Shown piece after piece: positions 26,822 through 36,509 of a DNA stretch of 64,000 bases. The stretch comes from Rheinheimera maricola (GTDB lineage: Bacteria > Pseudomonadota > Gammaproteobacteria > Enterobacterales > Alteromonadaceae), in the NCBI RefSeq assembly GCF_016918075.2, contig NZ_JAERPS020000001.1, positions 620,001 to 684,000 of the forward strand, read 5' to 3'. Position numbers and translations under genes: made by a program. The notes beneath the pieces are model-generated. The model made no database searches, was not told where the DNA came from, and saw nothing but the letters and a program-made list of their open reading frames with translations. Numbering within the stretch: position 1 is the stretch's first letter; the number at the start of each line of letters is the position of its first letter.

Positions 26822-28405
26822 TTAGTTCGTGGCAGAGTAGCTGTAGCTTGAACCCAGCCCCAACGGAATATCCAGTGCCCAGAAACCAAGCAGGAATGCC
26901 GTCCACAGTACCAGCATCACTACCGAGTAAGGTAGCATCAGCGCAACCAAGGTACCAATACCGCTATTTTTGACGTATTTTTGGCAAAAAACTACGATGA
27001 GCGGGAAGTACGGCAACAGTGGCGTAATGATATTGGTAGAGGAGTCACCAACCCGATACGCCGCCTGAGTAAGATCTGGTGATACGCCTAGTTCCATCAG
27101 CATAGGTACCATAATAGCGCCAATTAAGGCCCATTTCGCTGATGCAGAACCTACCACCAAATTGACAAAACCGGATAAGAAGACAATACCTACCAGTGTC
27201 ATACCTAACGGCAGGCCCATTGCTTTTAGCGCATTAGCCCCTTTCAACGCCAGTAATACACCCAGGTTCGACTGGCTGAAGGCATATAAAAATAAAGCAC
27301 AGAAAAACGCCATAACAATGTAGTAGCCCATACCGCTCATGGCATGGCTCATACCAGCGACGACATCACGATGGTTTTTCACCGAGCCTGAGACATAGCC
27401 ATAGACAATACCCGGCACCAGGAAAAAGATAAAAATAATGCTGACAATAGATTTCATAAGTGGCGCAGCCGCAGTAAGTAACGGGTTAACGCCCGGTAAT
27501 ACTTGCTCAGGTTTTGCTGCCCACGGCGTCGTTTCAGGTAGCGCTATGGTTAACACCAGCAATGCCACTACTGCCAGCATAGATAAGCCCGCCGCTTTTA
27601 AGCCACGTAATTCATGCGGCTTCAGTGCATCCATGGTCACCATTTGTGATGTATCACCGTCTACTTTAGTACCTTTTAAGCGTGGCTCTATCACTTTATC
27701 GGTTAATACCCAGCCAATAATGACGATTAAAAACGTTGAAGCGGTGGTAAAGAAATAGTTATTTAGCGGGTTTACCGTTACCGTGGGATCTAATATTTGC
27801 GCCGAGGTTTGGGTTAAACCGGCCAGCAATGGATCTAAACTGGAGGGTAAGAAAAACGTAGCCGAGAAGCCACCTGATACACCGGCAAAGGCCGCTGCTA
27901 TACCTGCCAGCGGATGACGCCCCGCGGCATAAAATATCACTGCACCCAGCGGTACAACTAACACGTAGCCCGCATCTACCGCGACATGGCTTAGCACACC
28001 AACGGCAACTAATACCGGCGTTAACAGCATTTTAGGTGTAACGGTTAAAATTGAGCGCAAACCGGCGTTAATAAAGCCGGTATATTCTGCTACCCCTAAA
28101 CCCAGCATAGCGACCAGTACTACGCCCAAAGGTGGAAAGGTAACAAAGGTATTAACGATACTTGAGGTAAAATTAGTCAGTGCTTCGCCAGACAACAAGT
28201 TGACGATTTGTATTTGTTGCCCAGAGCGTGGGTCTAACTCTGTAAAGGTTACGCCAGACAGTAACCAGGAAATAACCCAGACAATGACCATCAGCAAAGC
28301 AAATAATACGGCCGGGTCGGGTAATTTATTACCAACGACTTCGATGGCGTTTAGCGCACGGTTAAGCCAACCGCTTTTTACAGCAGGGGCAGTTTGTTCA
28401 GACAT
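26822..28405 (-). CDS. AbgT-family transporter
   Basis: Inner-membrane protein of 527 residues with about a dozen hydrophobic segments. It starts MSEQTAPAVKSGW; the ATG at 28403-28405 has AGGAA 6-7 bases upstream, so the longer frame is not used. Family landmarks are GNKLPDPAVLFALLMVIVW, AVDAGYVLVVPLGA, LVVGSASAKWALIGAIMVPM and YRVGDSSTNIITPLLPYFP. AbgT proteins import p-aminobenzoyl-glutamate or, in some members, export antifolate drugs; the substrate here cannot be decided. No abgA/abgB peptidase genes are adjacent, which weakens a catabolic role. It has its own terminator on both sides. Confidence 0.92.
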   Translation of the reverse strand: MSEQTAPAVKSGWLNRALNAIEVVGNKLPDPAVLFALLMVIVWVISWLLSGVTFTELDPRSGQQIQIVNLLSGEALTNFTSSIVNTFVTFPPLGVVLVAMLGLGVAEYTGFINAGLRSILTVTPKMLLTPVLVAVGVLSHVAVDAGYVLVVPLGAVIFYAAGRHPLAGIAAAFAGVSGGFSATFFLPSSLDPLLAGLTQTSAQILDPTVTVNPLNNYFFTTASTFLIVIIGWVLTDKVIEPRLKGTKVDGDTSQMVTMDALKPHELRGLKAAGLSMLAVVALLVLTIALPETTPWAAKPEQVLPGVNPLLTAAAPLMKSIVSIIFIFFLVPGIVYGYVSGSVKNHRDVVAGMSHAMSGMGYYIVMAFFCALFLYAFSQSNLGVLLALKGANALKAMGLPLGMTLVGIVFLSGFVNLVVGSASAKWALIGAIMVPMLMELGVSPDLTQAAYRVGDSSTNIITPLLPYFPLIVVFCQKYVKNSGIGTLVALMLPYSVVMLVLWTAFLLGFWALDIPLGLGSSYSYSATN

Positions 28406-28540
28406 AATGGTTCCTTTCTTATAGTTTTGTTTCACTCTGTAGCTAGACAGAGGACCCTGGATACAACACAACGACTTATAATACACAAAAAGTGGCCGAT
28501 GATAAGGCTAAAGTGTGTAGCGTACAGACCGCTGGTTATG

Positions 28541-28569
28541 AAAAAGGAGAGCTTGGCTCTCCTTTTTTG
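28541..28569 (-). terminator. Intrinsic terminator downstream of metK
   Basis: AAAGGAGAGC-TTG-GCTCTCCTTTTTT forms a 9-10 base-pair stem with A- and T-runs on both sides, 27 bases after the metK stop. It could act in both directions, but only metK feeds into it. Confidence 0.9.
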
Positions 28570-28595
28570 CTAAAACATCACTTTGGGCTTACGAA

Positions 28596-29744
28596 TTATT
28601 TAGCGTACTGGCGCAGAATGTCGGCTTTGTCAGTTTGCTCCCACGGGAACTCTTCACGACCAAAGTGGCCATAAGCTGCGGTTGGCAGATAAATTGGACG
28701 CTCAAGTTTTAGCATTTCAATTAAACCGTATGGGCGCAGATCAAAATGTTCGCGTACCAGTGCAATCAGCTCATCTTCGCTCAGTTTGCTGGTACCAAAG
28801 GTTTCCAGGCTGATGGAAGTCGGCTCTGCTACACCGATAGCGTATGACACCTGCAGTTCACAGCGGTCTGCCAGGCCAGCGGCAACGATATTTTTCGCCA
28901 CATAACGTGCCGCATAGGCGGCAGAGCGGTCAACTTTTGACGGATCTTTACCCGAGAAAGCGCCACCGCCGTGACGTGCCATGCCGCCGTAGGTGTCAAC
29001 AATGATTTTACGGCCGGTTAAACCACAATCGCCCATAGGGCCACCGATAACAAAGCGGCCCGTTGGGTTAATGAACATTTTAGTTTTAGCCGTTAACCAT
29101 TCGGCAGGCAGTACTGGTTTGATAATGTGTTCCATTACCGCTTCACGTAAATCTGCCGTGCTAATAGTATCGCAGTGCTGGGTTGAAAGTACTACTGCAT
29201 CAATGCCTACTGGCTTGCCATCTTCGTAAATAAAACTCAGCTGTGATTTTGCATCGGGGCGCAGCCACGGTAGGGTGCCGTCTTTACGAACTTGTGCCTG
29301 ACGCTGCACCAAACGGTGTGAATAGGTAATAGGCGCTGGCATTAACACGTCAGTTTCATTGCTGGCATAGCCGAACATTAAGCCCTGATCGCCCGCACCT
29401 TGTTCTTTCGGATCGGCACGGTCTACACCCTGATTTATGTCTGGAGACTGCTTGCCAATGGCATTTAATACGGCGCAAGAATCAGCATCAAAGCCCATAT
29501 CTGAATGCACATAGCCAATTTCGCGCACGGTTTTACGGGTGATTTCTTCAATATCTACCCAGGCTGTAGTGGTAATTTCACCGCCTACCAAGACCATACC
29601 GGTTTTAACGAATGTTTCACAGGCTACACGGGCTTTAGGATCTTGTTCCAGGATTGCATCCAGCACGGCGTCTGAAATCTGATCGGCAATTTTATCCGGA
29701 TGTCCTTCAGATACCGACTCAGAAGTAAAAATATGTTGTGCCAT
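28596..29744 (-). CDS. metK: S-adenosylmethionine synthetase
   Basis: Enzyme of 382 residues that forms SAM from methionine and ATP. Diagnostic stretches are [32 protein letters not shown] and the catalytic loop [19 protein letters not shown]. The length matches E. coli MetK (384). It is transcribed alone on the minus strand, divergent from tkt, with a strong terminator after it. Confidence 0.98.
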   Translation of the reverse strand: MAQHIFTSESVSEGHPDKIADQISDAVLDAILEQDPKARVACETFVKTGMVLVGGEITTTAWVDIEEITRKTVREIGYVHSDMGFDADSCAVLNAIGKQSPDINQGVDRADPKEQGAGDQGLMFGYASNETDVLMPAPITYSHRLVQRQAQVRKDGTLPWLRPDAKSQLSFIYEDGKPVGIDAVVLSTQHCDTISTADLREAVMEHIIKPVLPAEWLTAKTKMFINPTGRFVIGGPMGDCGLTGRKIIVDTYGGMARHGGGAFSGKDPSKVDRSAAYAARYVAKNIVAAGLADRCELQVSYAIGVAEPTSISLETFGTSKLSEDELIALVREHFDLRPYGLIEMLKLERPIYLPTAAYGHFGREEFPWEQTDKADILRQYAK

Positions 29745-30073
29745 CTGTTGTATTCCAAAATAAGGTTAATGCAGTTTAGCTCTGTGCACAGGGTTACACC
29801 GGCCTGAACTAAAAAATAGGCGCGTATTTTAGAGAAAGCGTTACCACTTTGCCAGAAAAATCTGCCGCCCAGACGTCTTTAATGCTATTTTACCTTGCTG
29901 GTTACGTTGGCTGGGTAATTTGGATCTGGCGTGAGGAAATTATTCCTGCTGTTGGATTTAAATTTGCCATCCGGCTGGGGCTCTGGGAAAATAGCGCACC
30001 ATACCGCATTACAATATCAGCTTAATAATAATACGCTTCGCTAAGCAGAAGCTGCGCAATGTCAGGAGTGAAC
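29745..30073. other. Divergent metK/tkt intergenic region
   Basis: This 329-base gap must hold the promoters of metK and tkt. It also contains a possible 47-codon frame on the plus strand (29882-30025), listed separately. I saw no riboswitch or RNA family. A short inverted repeat CAGCTT (30018-30023) / AAGCTG (30049-30054) lies just before the tkt ribosome binding site. Confidence 0.4.
29882..30025 (+). CDS. Possible small hydrophobic protein, 47 codons
   Basis: An uninterrupted frame from ATG 29882 to TAA 30025 encodes a 47-residue peptide starting MLFYLAGYVGWVIWIWREE, with four Trp residues and a short hydrophobic N-terminal half. There is no convincing ribosome binding site before the ATG. 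It could be a real small membrane peptide, a leader peptide or chance. I do not recognise a family. Confidence 0.2.
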   Translation: MLFYLAGYVGWVIWIWREEIIPAVGFKFAIRLGLWENSAPYRITISA

Positions 30074-32071
30074 ATGCCATCTCGTAAACAACTCGCCAAT
30101 GCAATCCGTGCGCTTAGTATGGATGCAGTGCAAAAAGCTAAATCTGGTCATCCGGGCGCCCCGATGGGCATGGCAGATATTGCCGAAGTATTGTGGCGCG
30201 ACTTTTTACAGCACAATCCGCAAGATCCGCAATGGCCAAACCGCGACCGTTTTATTTTGTCTAATGGCCACGGTTCTATGTTGCTGTATTCTCTGTTGCA
30301 TTTGAGCGGTTACGAATTAAGCATTGATGATATAAAGCAATTTCGGCAGTTGCACTCCAGAACACCAGGGCACCCTGAATATGGTTATGCTCCCGGTGTA
30401 GAAACCACAACCGGCCCATTGGGGCAGGGCATTACTAATGCCGTGGGTATGGCGATTGCTGAAAAAGCGTTAGCCGCGCAGTTTAACCAGCCTGGATTCG
30501 ATATTGTTGACCATCACACTTATACCTTTTTAGGTGATGGTTGTTTAATGGAAGGGATCTCGCACGAGGCCTGTTCACTGGCCGGTACTTTAGGCCTGGG
30601 TAAATTAATTGCCTTTTGGGATGACAATGGTATTTCTATTGATGGCCATGTTGAAGGCTGGTTTACCGACAATACCCCTGCGCGATTTGAAGCTTATGGC
30701 TGGCAAGTGATAAGCAATGTTGATGGTCACGATGCTGCAGCGGTAGAAGCCGCTATTAAGCTGGCCAAAGCAGACGTCACCAGACCTACGCTAATTTGTT
30801 GCCGCACAGTCATTGGTTATGGTGCACCTAATAAAGGTGGCAGCCATGATTGCCACGGCGCACCTTTGGGTGATGCCGAAATCGCCGCGGCGCGTGACTT
30901 TTTACAATGGCCGCATGCGCCGTTTGATATTCCGGCCGATATCTACGCTGACTGGGACGCAAAAGCCAAAGGCAGTGCACAGCAACAAGACTGGCAGCAA
31001 TTGTTTGCCCGCTACAGTGCCGCATTCCCCGAGCTTTCCGCCGAGTTCAGTCGTCGTGTTGCCGGGCAGTTGCCGGCAAATTGGGCTGAGCAATCTCAGG
31101 CGTATATTGCACAGTTACAAGCCAACCCGGCCAATATTGCCAGCCGCAAAGCCTCGCAAAATGCATTAAATGCGTTTGGCCCGCTGTTACCTGAATTTAT
31201 GGGTGGTTCGGCAGACTTAGCCGGTTCTAACCTGACTATCTGGTCTGGCAGCAAGCCACTTACCGGCACCGATGCCAGCGGTAATTACATTTACTACGGT
31301 GTGCGCGAATTTGGTATGTCGGCTATTATGAACGGTATCGCACTGCACGGTGGTTTTGTGCCGTACGGGGCTACCTTTTTAATGTTTATGGAATATGCCC
31401 GTAATGCGGTGCGTATGGCAGCACTGATGAAGCAGCGGGTTATCTTTGTTTACACGCACGATTCTATCGGTTTAGGCGAAGATGGCCCGACGCACCAGCC
31501 GGTAGAGCAACTGGCCGCGCTGCGTGCAACGCCGAACTTGATGAACTGGCGCCCGTGCGATCAGGTTGAGTCAGCGGTAGCCTGGAAAGCCGCGATTGAA
31601 CGAACTGACGGACCAACTACTCTAATTTTTACCCGACAAAATCTGGCGCAGCAAACGCGCAGTGCACAGCAGTTAGCTGACATTGCCCGCGGTGGCTATA
31701 TTTTGCGTGACTGCTCAGGCGTACCAGAGCTGATTATTATTGCAACCGGCTCTGAAGTTGAACTGGCCATGCAAGCTGCCGCTAAACTGGCAGAGCAGGG
31801 CAAGGCAGTGCGTGTGGTATCTATGCCATCCACTGATGTGTTTGAACAACAAGATGCCGTATACCGCGAAGCTGTCTTACCCGCAGCCGTGAGTAAGCGT
31901 ATTGCGGTAGAAGCCGGCATTACCGATTGTTGGTATAAATATGTTGGTTTAACCGGCAAAATTATCGGTATGACCAGCTTTGGCGAGTCAGCACCGGCTG
32001 AGCAGTTGTTTGCTCATTTTGGTATTACTACTGAAAAAGTGCTCGAAGCTGCAGAGCAGCTACTGGCATAA
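30074..32071 (+). CDS. tkt: Transketolase
   Basis: Thiamine-diphosphate enzyme of 665 residues in the pentose phosphate pathway. It shows [19 protein letters not shown] at the N terminus, the TPP motif [13 protein letters not shown] with DDNGISIDG, and the pyrimidine-domain stretch [22 protein letters not shown] 30074 is chosen because GGAG lies 7 bases before it; an upstream in-frame ATG at 30059 overlaps that site. It heads a plus-strand run tkt, epd, pgk, fba but has its own terminator, so it forms a separate unit. The length is normal. Confidence 0.97.
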   Translation: MPSRKQLANAIRALSMDAVQKAKSGHPGAPMGMADIAEVLWRDFLQHNPQDPQWPNRDRFILSNGHGSMLLYSLLHLSGYELSIDDIKQFRQLHSRTPGHPEYGYAPGVETTTGPLGQGITNAVGMAIAEKALAAQFNQPGFDIVDHHTYTFLGDGCLMEGISHEACSLAGTLGLGKLIAFWDDNGISIDGHVEGWFTDNTPARFEAYGWQVISNVDGHDAAAVEAAIKLAKADVTRPTLICCRTVIGYGAPNKGGSHDCHGAPLGDAEIAAARDFLQWPHAPFDIPADIYADWDAKAKGSAQQQDWQQLFARYSAAFPELSAEFSRRVAGQLPANWAEQSQAYIAQLQANPANIASRKASQNALNAFGPLLPEFMGGSADLAGSNLTIWSGSKPLTGTDASGNYIYYGVREFGMSAIMNGIALHGGFVPYGATFLMFMEYARNAVRMAALMKQRVIFVYTHDSIGLGEDGPTHQPVEQLAALRATPNLMNWRPCDQVESAVAWKAAIERTDGPTTLIFTRQNLAQQTRSAQQLADIARGGYILRDCSGVPELIIIATGSEVELAMQAAAKLAEQGKAVRVVSMPSTDVFEQQDAVYREAVLPAAVSKRIAVEAGITDCWYKYVGLTGKIIGMTSFGESAPAEQLFAHFGITTEKVLEAAEQLLA

Positions 32072-32080
32072 TGGGCAAAG

Positions 32081-32110
32081 TAACGGGACCAGGTTGGGTC
32101 CCGTTTTTTT
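32081..32110 (+). terminator. Intrinsic terminator of tkt
   Basis: AACGGGACC-AGGTTG-GGTCCCGTTTTTTT: a 9-base-pair stem followed by a run of seven T, 9 bases after the tkt stop codon. Confidence 0.93.
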
Positions 32111-32158
32111 AATCGGATTTTTGATGTCGGTTTTAATGTTGATTAGTGGCGTGGTGTT

Positions 32159-33187
32159 ATGGCAATAAGACTGGCAATAAATGGCTTTGGCCGTATCGGG
32201 CGCAATATTTTACGTGCTATCTATGAAAACGGCGGGCAGCAAGAGTTGCAGGTGGTGGCTATTAATGAGCTGGCTGATGCTAAAGGGGTCGCCCATTTAC
32301 TGAAGTACGACACCTCACACGGTCGTTTTGGTTTTAGCGTCGGCTCTTACGAGGGCGGTATTACCGTGGCGGGTAATAAAATAGCCTTGTTTTGCGAAGC
32401 GGATCCACTGGAACTGCCATGGGCTGAGCTTGCAGTTGATGTGGTATTGGAATGTACCGGCGTATTTCACAGCCGTGAACATGCCAACTGGCATCTGACC
32501 GCTGGCGCGAAAAAAGTGCTGTTTTCGCATCCGGCTGACACCGATATCGATGCCACTATTATTTATGGCATTAACCAGAGCAGCTTAACGGCTGATATGA
32601 CCGTTTTATCGGCAGGGTCTTGTACCACTAACTGTATCGTGCCGGTTATACAGGTCTTGGATCAACATTTTGGTGTTGAAAGTGGCACTATTACCACTAT
32701 CCATGCCTCAATGCACGACCAGCAAGTTATTGATGCCTATCATCCTGATTTACGCCGCACCCGCGCGGCCAGCCAATCTATTATACCGGTCGATACTAAG
32801 CTGGCATTGGGTATAGAGCGCATCTTGCCCAAGTTTGCCGGTCGTTTTGAAGCCATAGCGGTGCGGGTACCGACAGTAAATGTCACGGCAATGGATTTAA
32901 GTGTTTCCCTACATCAGGACGTTAGCATAGCGGCGGTGAATAAGGTGCTGCAACAAGCGCGCGTGGGTGAGTTGGCCGGTATTCTGGACTACACCGAAGA
33001 GCCATTGGTATCGGTGGATTTTAACCATAATGCGCATTCTTGCATTGTTGATGGTTCGCAAACCCGGGTTAGTCACAAACGGCTGGTTAAATGCCTGGTG
33101 TGGTGCGATAACGAATGGGGTTTTGCCAACCGTATGCTCGATACCGCGCGGGCAATAATGCAACCAAATTTAAAACAAGGAGCTTGA
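32159..33187 (+). CDS. epd: D-erythrose-4-phosphate dehydrogenase
   Basis: GAPDH-superfamily enzyme of 342 residues. The NAD-binding start is [17 protein letters not shown] and the catalytic Cys is in [10 protein letters not shown]. The stretch [22 protein letters not shown] is represented here as [17 protein letters not shown] and is typical of Epd rather than GapA. In E. coli Epd makes 4-phosphoerythronate for pyridoxal phosphate synthesis. Context supports this: epd-pgk-fba is the conserved order. The gene ends 1 base before the pgk start region (ATG at 33189), so both are probably coupled. Confidence 0.94.
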   Translation: MAIRLAINGFGRIGRNILRAIYENGGQQELQVVAINELADAKGVAHLLKYDTSHGRFGFSVGSYEGGITVAGNKIALFCEADPLELPWAELAVDVVLECTGVFHSREHANWHLTAGAKKVLFSHPADTDIDATIIYGINQSSLTADMTVLSAGSCTTNCIVPVIQVLDQHFGVESGTITTIHASMHDQQVIDAYHPDLRRTRAASQSIIPVDTKLALGIERILPKFAGRFEAIAVRVPTVNVTAMDLSVSLHQDVSIAAVNKVLQQARVGELAGILDYTEEPLVSVDFNHNAHSCIVDGSQTRVSHKRLVKCLVWCDNEWGFANRMLDTARAIMQPNLKQGA

Positions 33188-33188
33188 A

Positions 33189-34370
33189 ATGTCTGTTATT
33201 CGCATGAGCGATTTGGATCTTAACGGCAAACGTGTACTGATCCGCGAAGACTTAAACGTGCCGGTAAAAAATGGCAAAGTAACCTCAGATGCGCGTTTAC
33301 GAGCGGCAATACCGACCATTGAACTGGCGTTGAGTAAAGGCGCAAAAGTGATGGTTATGTCGCACCTGGGCCGGCCAGAAGAGGGTGTATACGATGCTGA
33401 GTCATCATTGCAGCCAGTGGTTGATTATCTGGCGCAGGCATTAGCAGCACCGGTGCGTTTAGCGAGTGATTATCTTGCTGGGATCGACATTAATGCCGGT
33501 GAAGTGGTGGTGTTTGAAAACGTACGCTTCAATAAAGGCGAAGGTAAAAACGATGACACTTTGGCGCAAAAGCTGGCAGCACTGTGTGATGTGTTTGTGA
33601 TGGATGCCTTTGGTACTGCGCATCGCGCCCAGGCGTCGACGTATGGAGTGGCAAAATTTGCGCCAGTGGCTTGCGCAGGCCCGTTGCTGGTTGCTGAACT
33701 TGATGCTCTGGCTGCGGCACTGAAAAATCCTAAGCGACCGTTAGTGGCAATAGTAGGTGGCTCTAAAGTGTCTACTAAGCTTACCGTGCTTGAGTCTTTA
33801 TCCGGTATTGTTGACCAGCTTATAGTAGGCGGCGGGATCGCCAATACGTTTATCGCTGCCAATGGCAATAATGTAGGTAAATCACTGTTCGAAGCCGATT
33901 TAGTCCCCGAAGCACAGCGGTTAATGGCGCAAGCTAACGCCCGCGGCGGTAATATCCCGGTACCCACCGATGTGGTAGTTGGGCAAGCGTTTAGCGAAAC
34001 GACGCCAGCCACGTTAAAGCCGGTGAATGCGGTTGATGACGGCGACATGATTTTTGATATTGGCCCTGATACTACAGCACAGCTTGTCAATATCTTAAAA
34101 TCAGCCGGTACCATTGTCTGGAATGGTCCGGTAGGTGTATTTGAGTTTGAGCAATTTGCAGCTGGCACCAAAGCGCTGGCCCAGGCTATTGCTGATAGTG
34201 ATGCTTTTTCAATTGCCGGTGGTGGTGATACCCTGGCGGCTATTGATAAGTACAATATTGCTGACAAAGTATCCTATGTGTCTACCGGCGGCGGCGCCTT
34301 TCTAGAGTTTTTGGAAGGTAAAACATTGCCGGCAGTAGCTATACTGGAACAACGCGCAAAAACACAATAA
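33189..34370 (+). CDS. pgk: Phosphoglycerate kinase
   Basis: Glycolytic enzyme of 393 residues. It shows [29 protein letters not shown], the lysine-rich hinge [10 protein letters not shown] and the C-terminal nucleotide motif [12 protein letters not shown] with [25 protein letters not shown] before ATG 33189 is the ribosome binding site and sits inside the end of epd. The gene is the second of the epd-pgk-fba operon. Confidence 0.98.
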   Translation: MSVIRMSDLDLNGKRVLIREDLNVPVKNGKVTSDARLRAAIPTIELALSKGAKVMVMSHLGRPEEGVYDAESSLQPVVDYLAQALAAPVRLASDYLAGIDINAGEVVVFENVRFNKGEGKNDDTLAQKLAALCDVFVMDAFGTAHRAQASTYGVAKFAPVACAGPLLVAELDALAAALKNPKRPLVAIVGGSKVSTKLTVLESLSGIVDQLIVGGGIANTFIAANGNNVGKSLFEADLVPEAQRLMAQANARGGNIPVPTDVVVGQAFSETTPATLKPVNAVDDGDMIFDIGPDTTAQLVNILKSAGTIVWNGPVGVFEFEQFAAGTKALAQAIADSDAFSIAGGGDTLAAIDKYNIADKVSYVSTGGGAFLEFLEGKTLPAVAILEQRAKTQ

Positions 34371-34419
34371 TAATAATGTCATATTACAACTGTACCCTAA
34401 AAGATTAAGAGAGGATTTC

Positions 34420-35484
34420 ATGGCCCTTATTTCCCTGCGCCAAATGCTGGATCATGCTGCCGAATTCGGCTACGGCATCCCGGCCTTTAACGTCAATAAC
34501 CTTGAGCAAATGCGCGCTATTATGTTGGCTGCCGACAAAACCGACAGTCCGGTAATAGTGCAGGCATCTGCCGGTGCGCGTAAATACGCCGGTGCGCCTT
34601 TTTTACGCCATTTAATCCTGGCTGCGGTAGAGGAGTTTCCGCATATTCCGGTAGTTATGCACCAGGATCACGGCACTTCGCTGGGCATTTGCCAGCGCTC
34701 TATTCAATTGGGTTTTTCATCGGTAATGATGGACGGCTCTTTGGGTGAAGATGGCAAAACACCAATGGATTATGCCTATAATGCTGATATAACCCGTAAA
34801 GTTGTAGAAATAGCGCATGCTTGTGGTGTGTCGGTAGAGGGCGAGTTAGGTTGCTTAGGCTCGTTAGAAACTGGCGCTGCGGGTGAAGAGGATGGCATAG
34901 GTGCTGATTGTATTCTGAGCCATGACCAAATGCTTACCGACCCGGAAGAAGCAGCGCAGTTTGTGCGCGAAACGCAGGTAGATGCACTTGCGATTGCTTG
35001 CGGCACTTCGCATGGAGCCTACAAGTTTAGTCGTCCACCAACGGATGATATTTTAGCAATTGACCGTATTAAAGCTATCAATCAACGTATTCCAGATACC
35101 CATCTGGTAATGCATGGTTCTTCTTCAGTGCCACAAGACTGGCTAAAAATCATTAACGACAATGGTGGTAAAATTCCAGAAACCTATGGTGTACCTGTCG
35201 AGCAAATTCAGCAGGGTATTAAATATGGTGTTCGTAAAATAAATATTGATACAGATTTACGTCTGGCATCAACGGGTGCCATTCGACGTTATATGACTCA
35301 ACATCCGGCTGAGTTTGACCCACGTAAGTATTTACAAGAGTCGGTTAAAGCCATGATGGAGATTTGTATTGATCGTTATGAAGCCTTCAATGCAGCAGGA
35401 CACGGCAGTAAAATTAAACCAATATCATTGGATGATATGGTAGCGTTATATGTATCCGGCAAATTAACGCCGAACATAAAATAA
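34420..35484 (+). CDS. fba: Fructose-bisphosphate aldolase, class II
   Basis: Zinc-dependent aldolase of 354 residues. Metal and substrate motifs are visible: [27 protein letters not shown] (zinc His), [32 protein letters not shown] and [12 protein letters not shown]. The sequence is closest to the class II form often called the Calvin-cycle subtype, which many Alteromonadales use for glycolysis. It follows pgk after a 49-base gap with GAGAGGA before the ATG. It closes the epd-pgk-fba operon. Confidence 0.96.
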   Translation: MALISLRQMLDHAAEFGYGIPAFNVNNLEQMRAIMLAADKTDSPVIVQASAGARKYAGAPFLRHLILAAVEEFPHIPVVMHQDHGTSLGICQRSIQLGFSSVMMDGSLGEDGKTPMDYAYNADITRKVVEIAHACGVSVEGELGCLGSLETGAAGEEDGIGADCILSHDQMLTDPEEAAQFVRETQVDALAIACGTSHGAYKFSRPPTDDILAIDRIKAINQRIPDTHLVMHGSSSVPQDWLKIINDNGGKIPETYGVPVEQIQQGIKYGVRKINIDTDLRLASTGAIRRYMTQHPAEFDPRKYLQESVKAMMEICIDRYEAFNAAGHGSKIKPISLDDMVALYVSGKLTPNIK

Positions 35485-35502
35485 GCAAAAAAATTAATGA
35501 GC

Positions 35503-35530
35503 TATAACAAAATAATTTTCATTTGTTATA
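35503..35530. other. Inverted repeat after fba
   Basis: TATAACAAA (35503-35511) and TTTGTTATA (35522-35530) form a perfect 9-base inverted repeat with a 10-base AT-rich loop, 18 bases after the fba stop. No T-run follows. It might be a weak 3' end signal or a regulator site for the TonB operon downstream. Confidence 0.4.
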
Positions 35531-35601
35531 AAGCACATAAATAAGGTGCTAAACCAAAAAAATAGCCGCATCTGAGCAGACCTCCGGACGCCTGTGTTAT
35601 C

Positions 35602-35630
35602 TTGACAAGGGTGTTTTTACCTGTAATGAT
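35602..35630 (+). promoter_or_regulatory. Candidate sigma-70 promoter of the TonB operon
   Basis: A perfect -35 box TTGACA (35602-35607) is followed after 17 bases by AATGAT (35625-35630), a 4 of 6 match to the -10 consensus. It lies about 100 bases before the first gene of the operon and upstream of a leader stem-loop. Confidence 0.5.
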
Positions 35631-35653
35631 GCGGATGGTTTACCCTCTAACCG

Positions 35654-35688
35654 AGGGCCTATTCTGTCTGTTCGAACAGGCTGGCCCT
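35654..35688 (+). promoter_or_regulatory. Stem-loop in the 5' leader of the TonB operon
   Basis: AGGGCC (35654-35659) pairs with GGCCCT (35683-35688), and the enclosed CTGTTCGAACAG (35668-35679) is itself a perfect palindrome. The structure ends 44 bases before the start codon of the DUF3450 gene. No T-run follows, so it is not a standard terminator. Confidence 0.5.
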
Positions 35689-35732
35689 TACAACTTCAGG
35701 TTACGTTAATCAGCAATAATTGGTTGGGAACT

Positions 35733-36503
35733 ATGTTTAACAATAAAATTCGCAAGAGTCTTGTTGCAACAGCTCTGGCTGGTACTTTCGCATTATCTGC
35801 GAATGTTCTGGCTTCAGATTTAAAAGCTTTGCACCAGGAAGGAAGCCAGATCCAACGCGCAGCAGTTCAGTCTCAAGAAAAAATTAATACCATTTATGAG
35901 CAGTCTCAGGAATTGCTGGGTGAATACCGTCAGGTAGTTGACCAGACTGAAAACTTAAAAGTTTACAATGATTTCTTAGCAACGTTAGTTGCCGATCAAC
36001 AGCGTCAAATTAATTCTGTGCAGCGCCAGATTAACGGCTTGGAAGATACGCGCAAAGGTACAGTACCTTTGATGTTCCGCATGATCGATGCTTTAGAGCA
36101 ATTTGTTAACGCAGACATTCCACTGCGTACCGAACGTCGTTTAGAGCGTATCGAAAAACTGCGTGAAATGATGGGACGCTCAGATGTGCAATTATCAGAG
36201 CAATACCGTCAAATCTTAGAAGCATACAGCATTGAAGTTGGCTACGGTTCAACAGTGGATGCCTTCCAAGGTACGCTAACGCTGAACGGCCAGGACATGA
36301 CAGTTGACTATGTTAACACGGGTCGCTTGTCGTTAATGGCATTGTCACTTGATGGTAATGCTGGCTGGGTGTGGAATAAGCAATCTGCAAGCTGGGATGA
36401 GTTACCAGGTTCATACCTGACGTCAGTAGCCCAGTTTATCAAGATGGCGCGTCGTGAATCCACGCTTGAGATGGATCGCGTACCACTTATCGCAGCGGAG
36501 TAA
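35733..36503 (+). CDS. DUF3450 protein, first gene of a TonB transport operon
   Basis: Secreted protein of 256 residues with a signal peptide (KSLVATALAGTFALSANVLA, cleaved before SDLK). The mature part begins with a long coiled coil (about residues 25-110, rich in Gln and Glu) followed by a mixed domain with ALSLDGNAGWVWNKQ. This fits DUF3450, which is known as the first gene of TonB2-type clusters in Shewanella and Vibrio relatives. The ATG at 35733 is preferred over a TTG nine bases upstream because it gives a proper signal peptide. Its role in TonB energy transfer is not established; it probably acts in the periplasm. Confidence 0.87.
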   Translation: MFNNKIRKSLVATALAGTFALSANVLASDLKALHQEGSQIQRAAVQSQEKINTIYEQSQELLGEYRQVVDQTENLKVYNDFLATLVADQQRQINSVQRQINGLEDTRKGTVPLMFRMIDALEQFVNADIPLRTERRLERIEKLREMMGRSDVQLSEQYRQILEAYSIEVGYGSTVDAFQGTLTLNGQDMTVDYVNTGRLSLMALSLDGNAGWVWNKQSASWDELPGSYLTSVAQFIKMARRESTLEMDRVPLIAAE

Positions 36504-36509
36504 GAACAA

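Noticed and set aside
33470-34267. A 265-codon open frame on the minus strand across pgk
   Set aside because: It is fully antisense to a clear pgk gene, and its translation is low-complexity Ser/Ala-rich as expected of a shadow frame.
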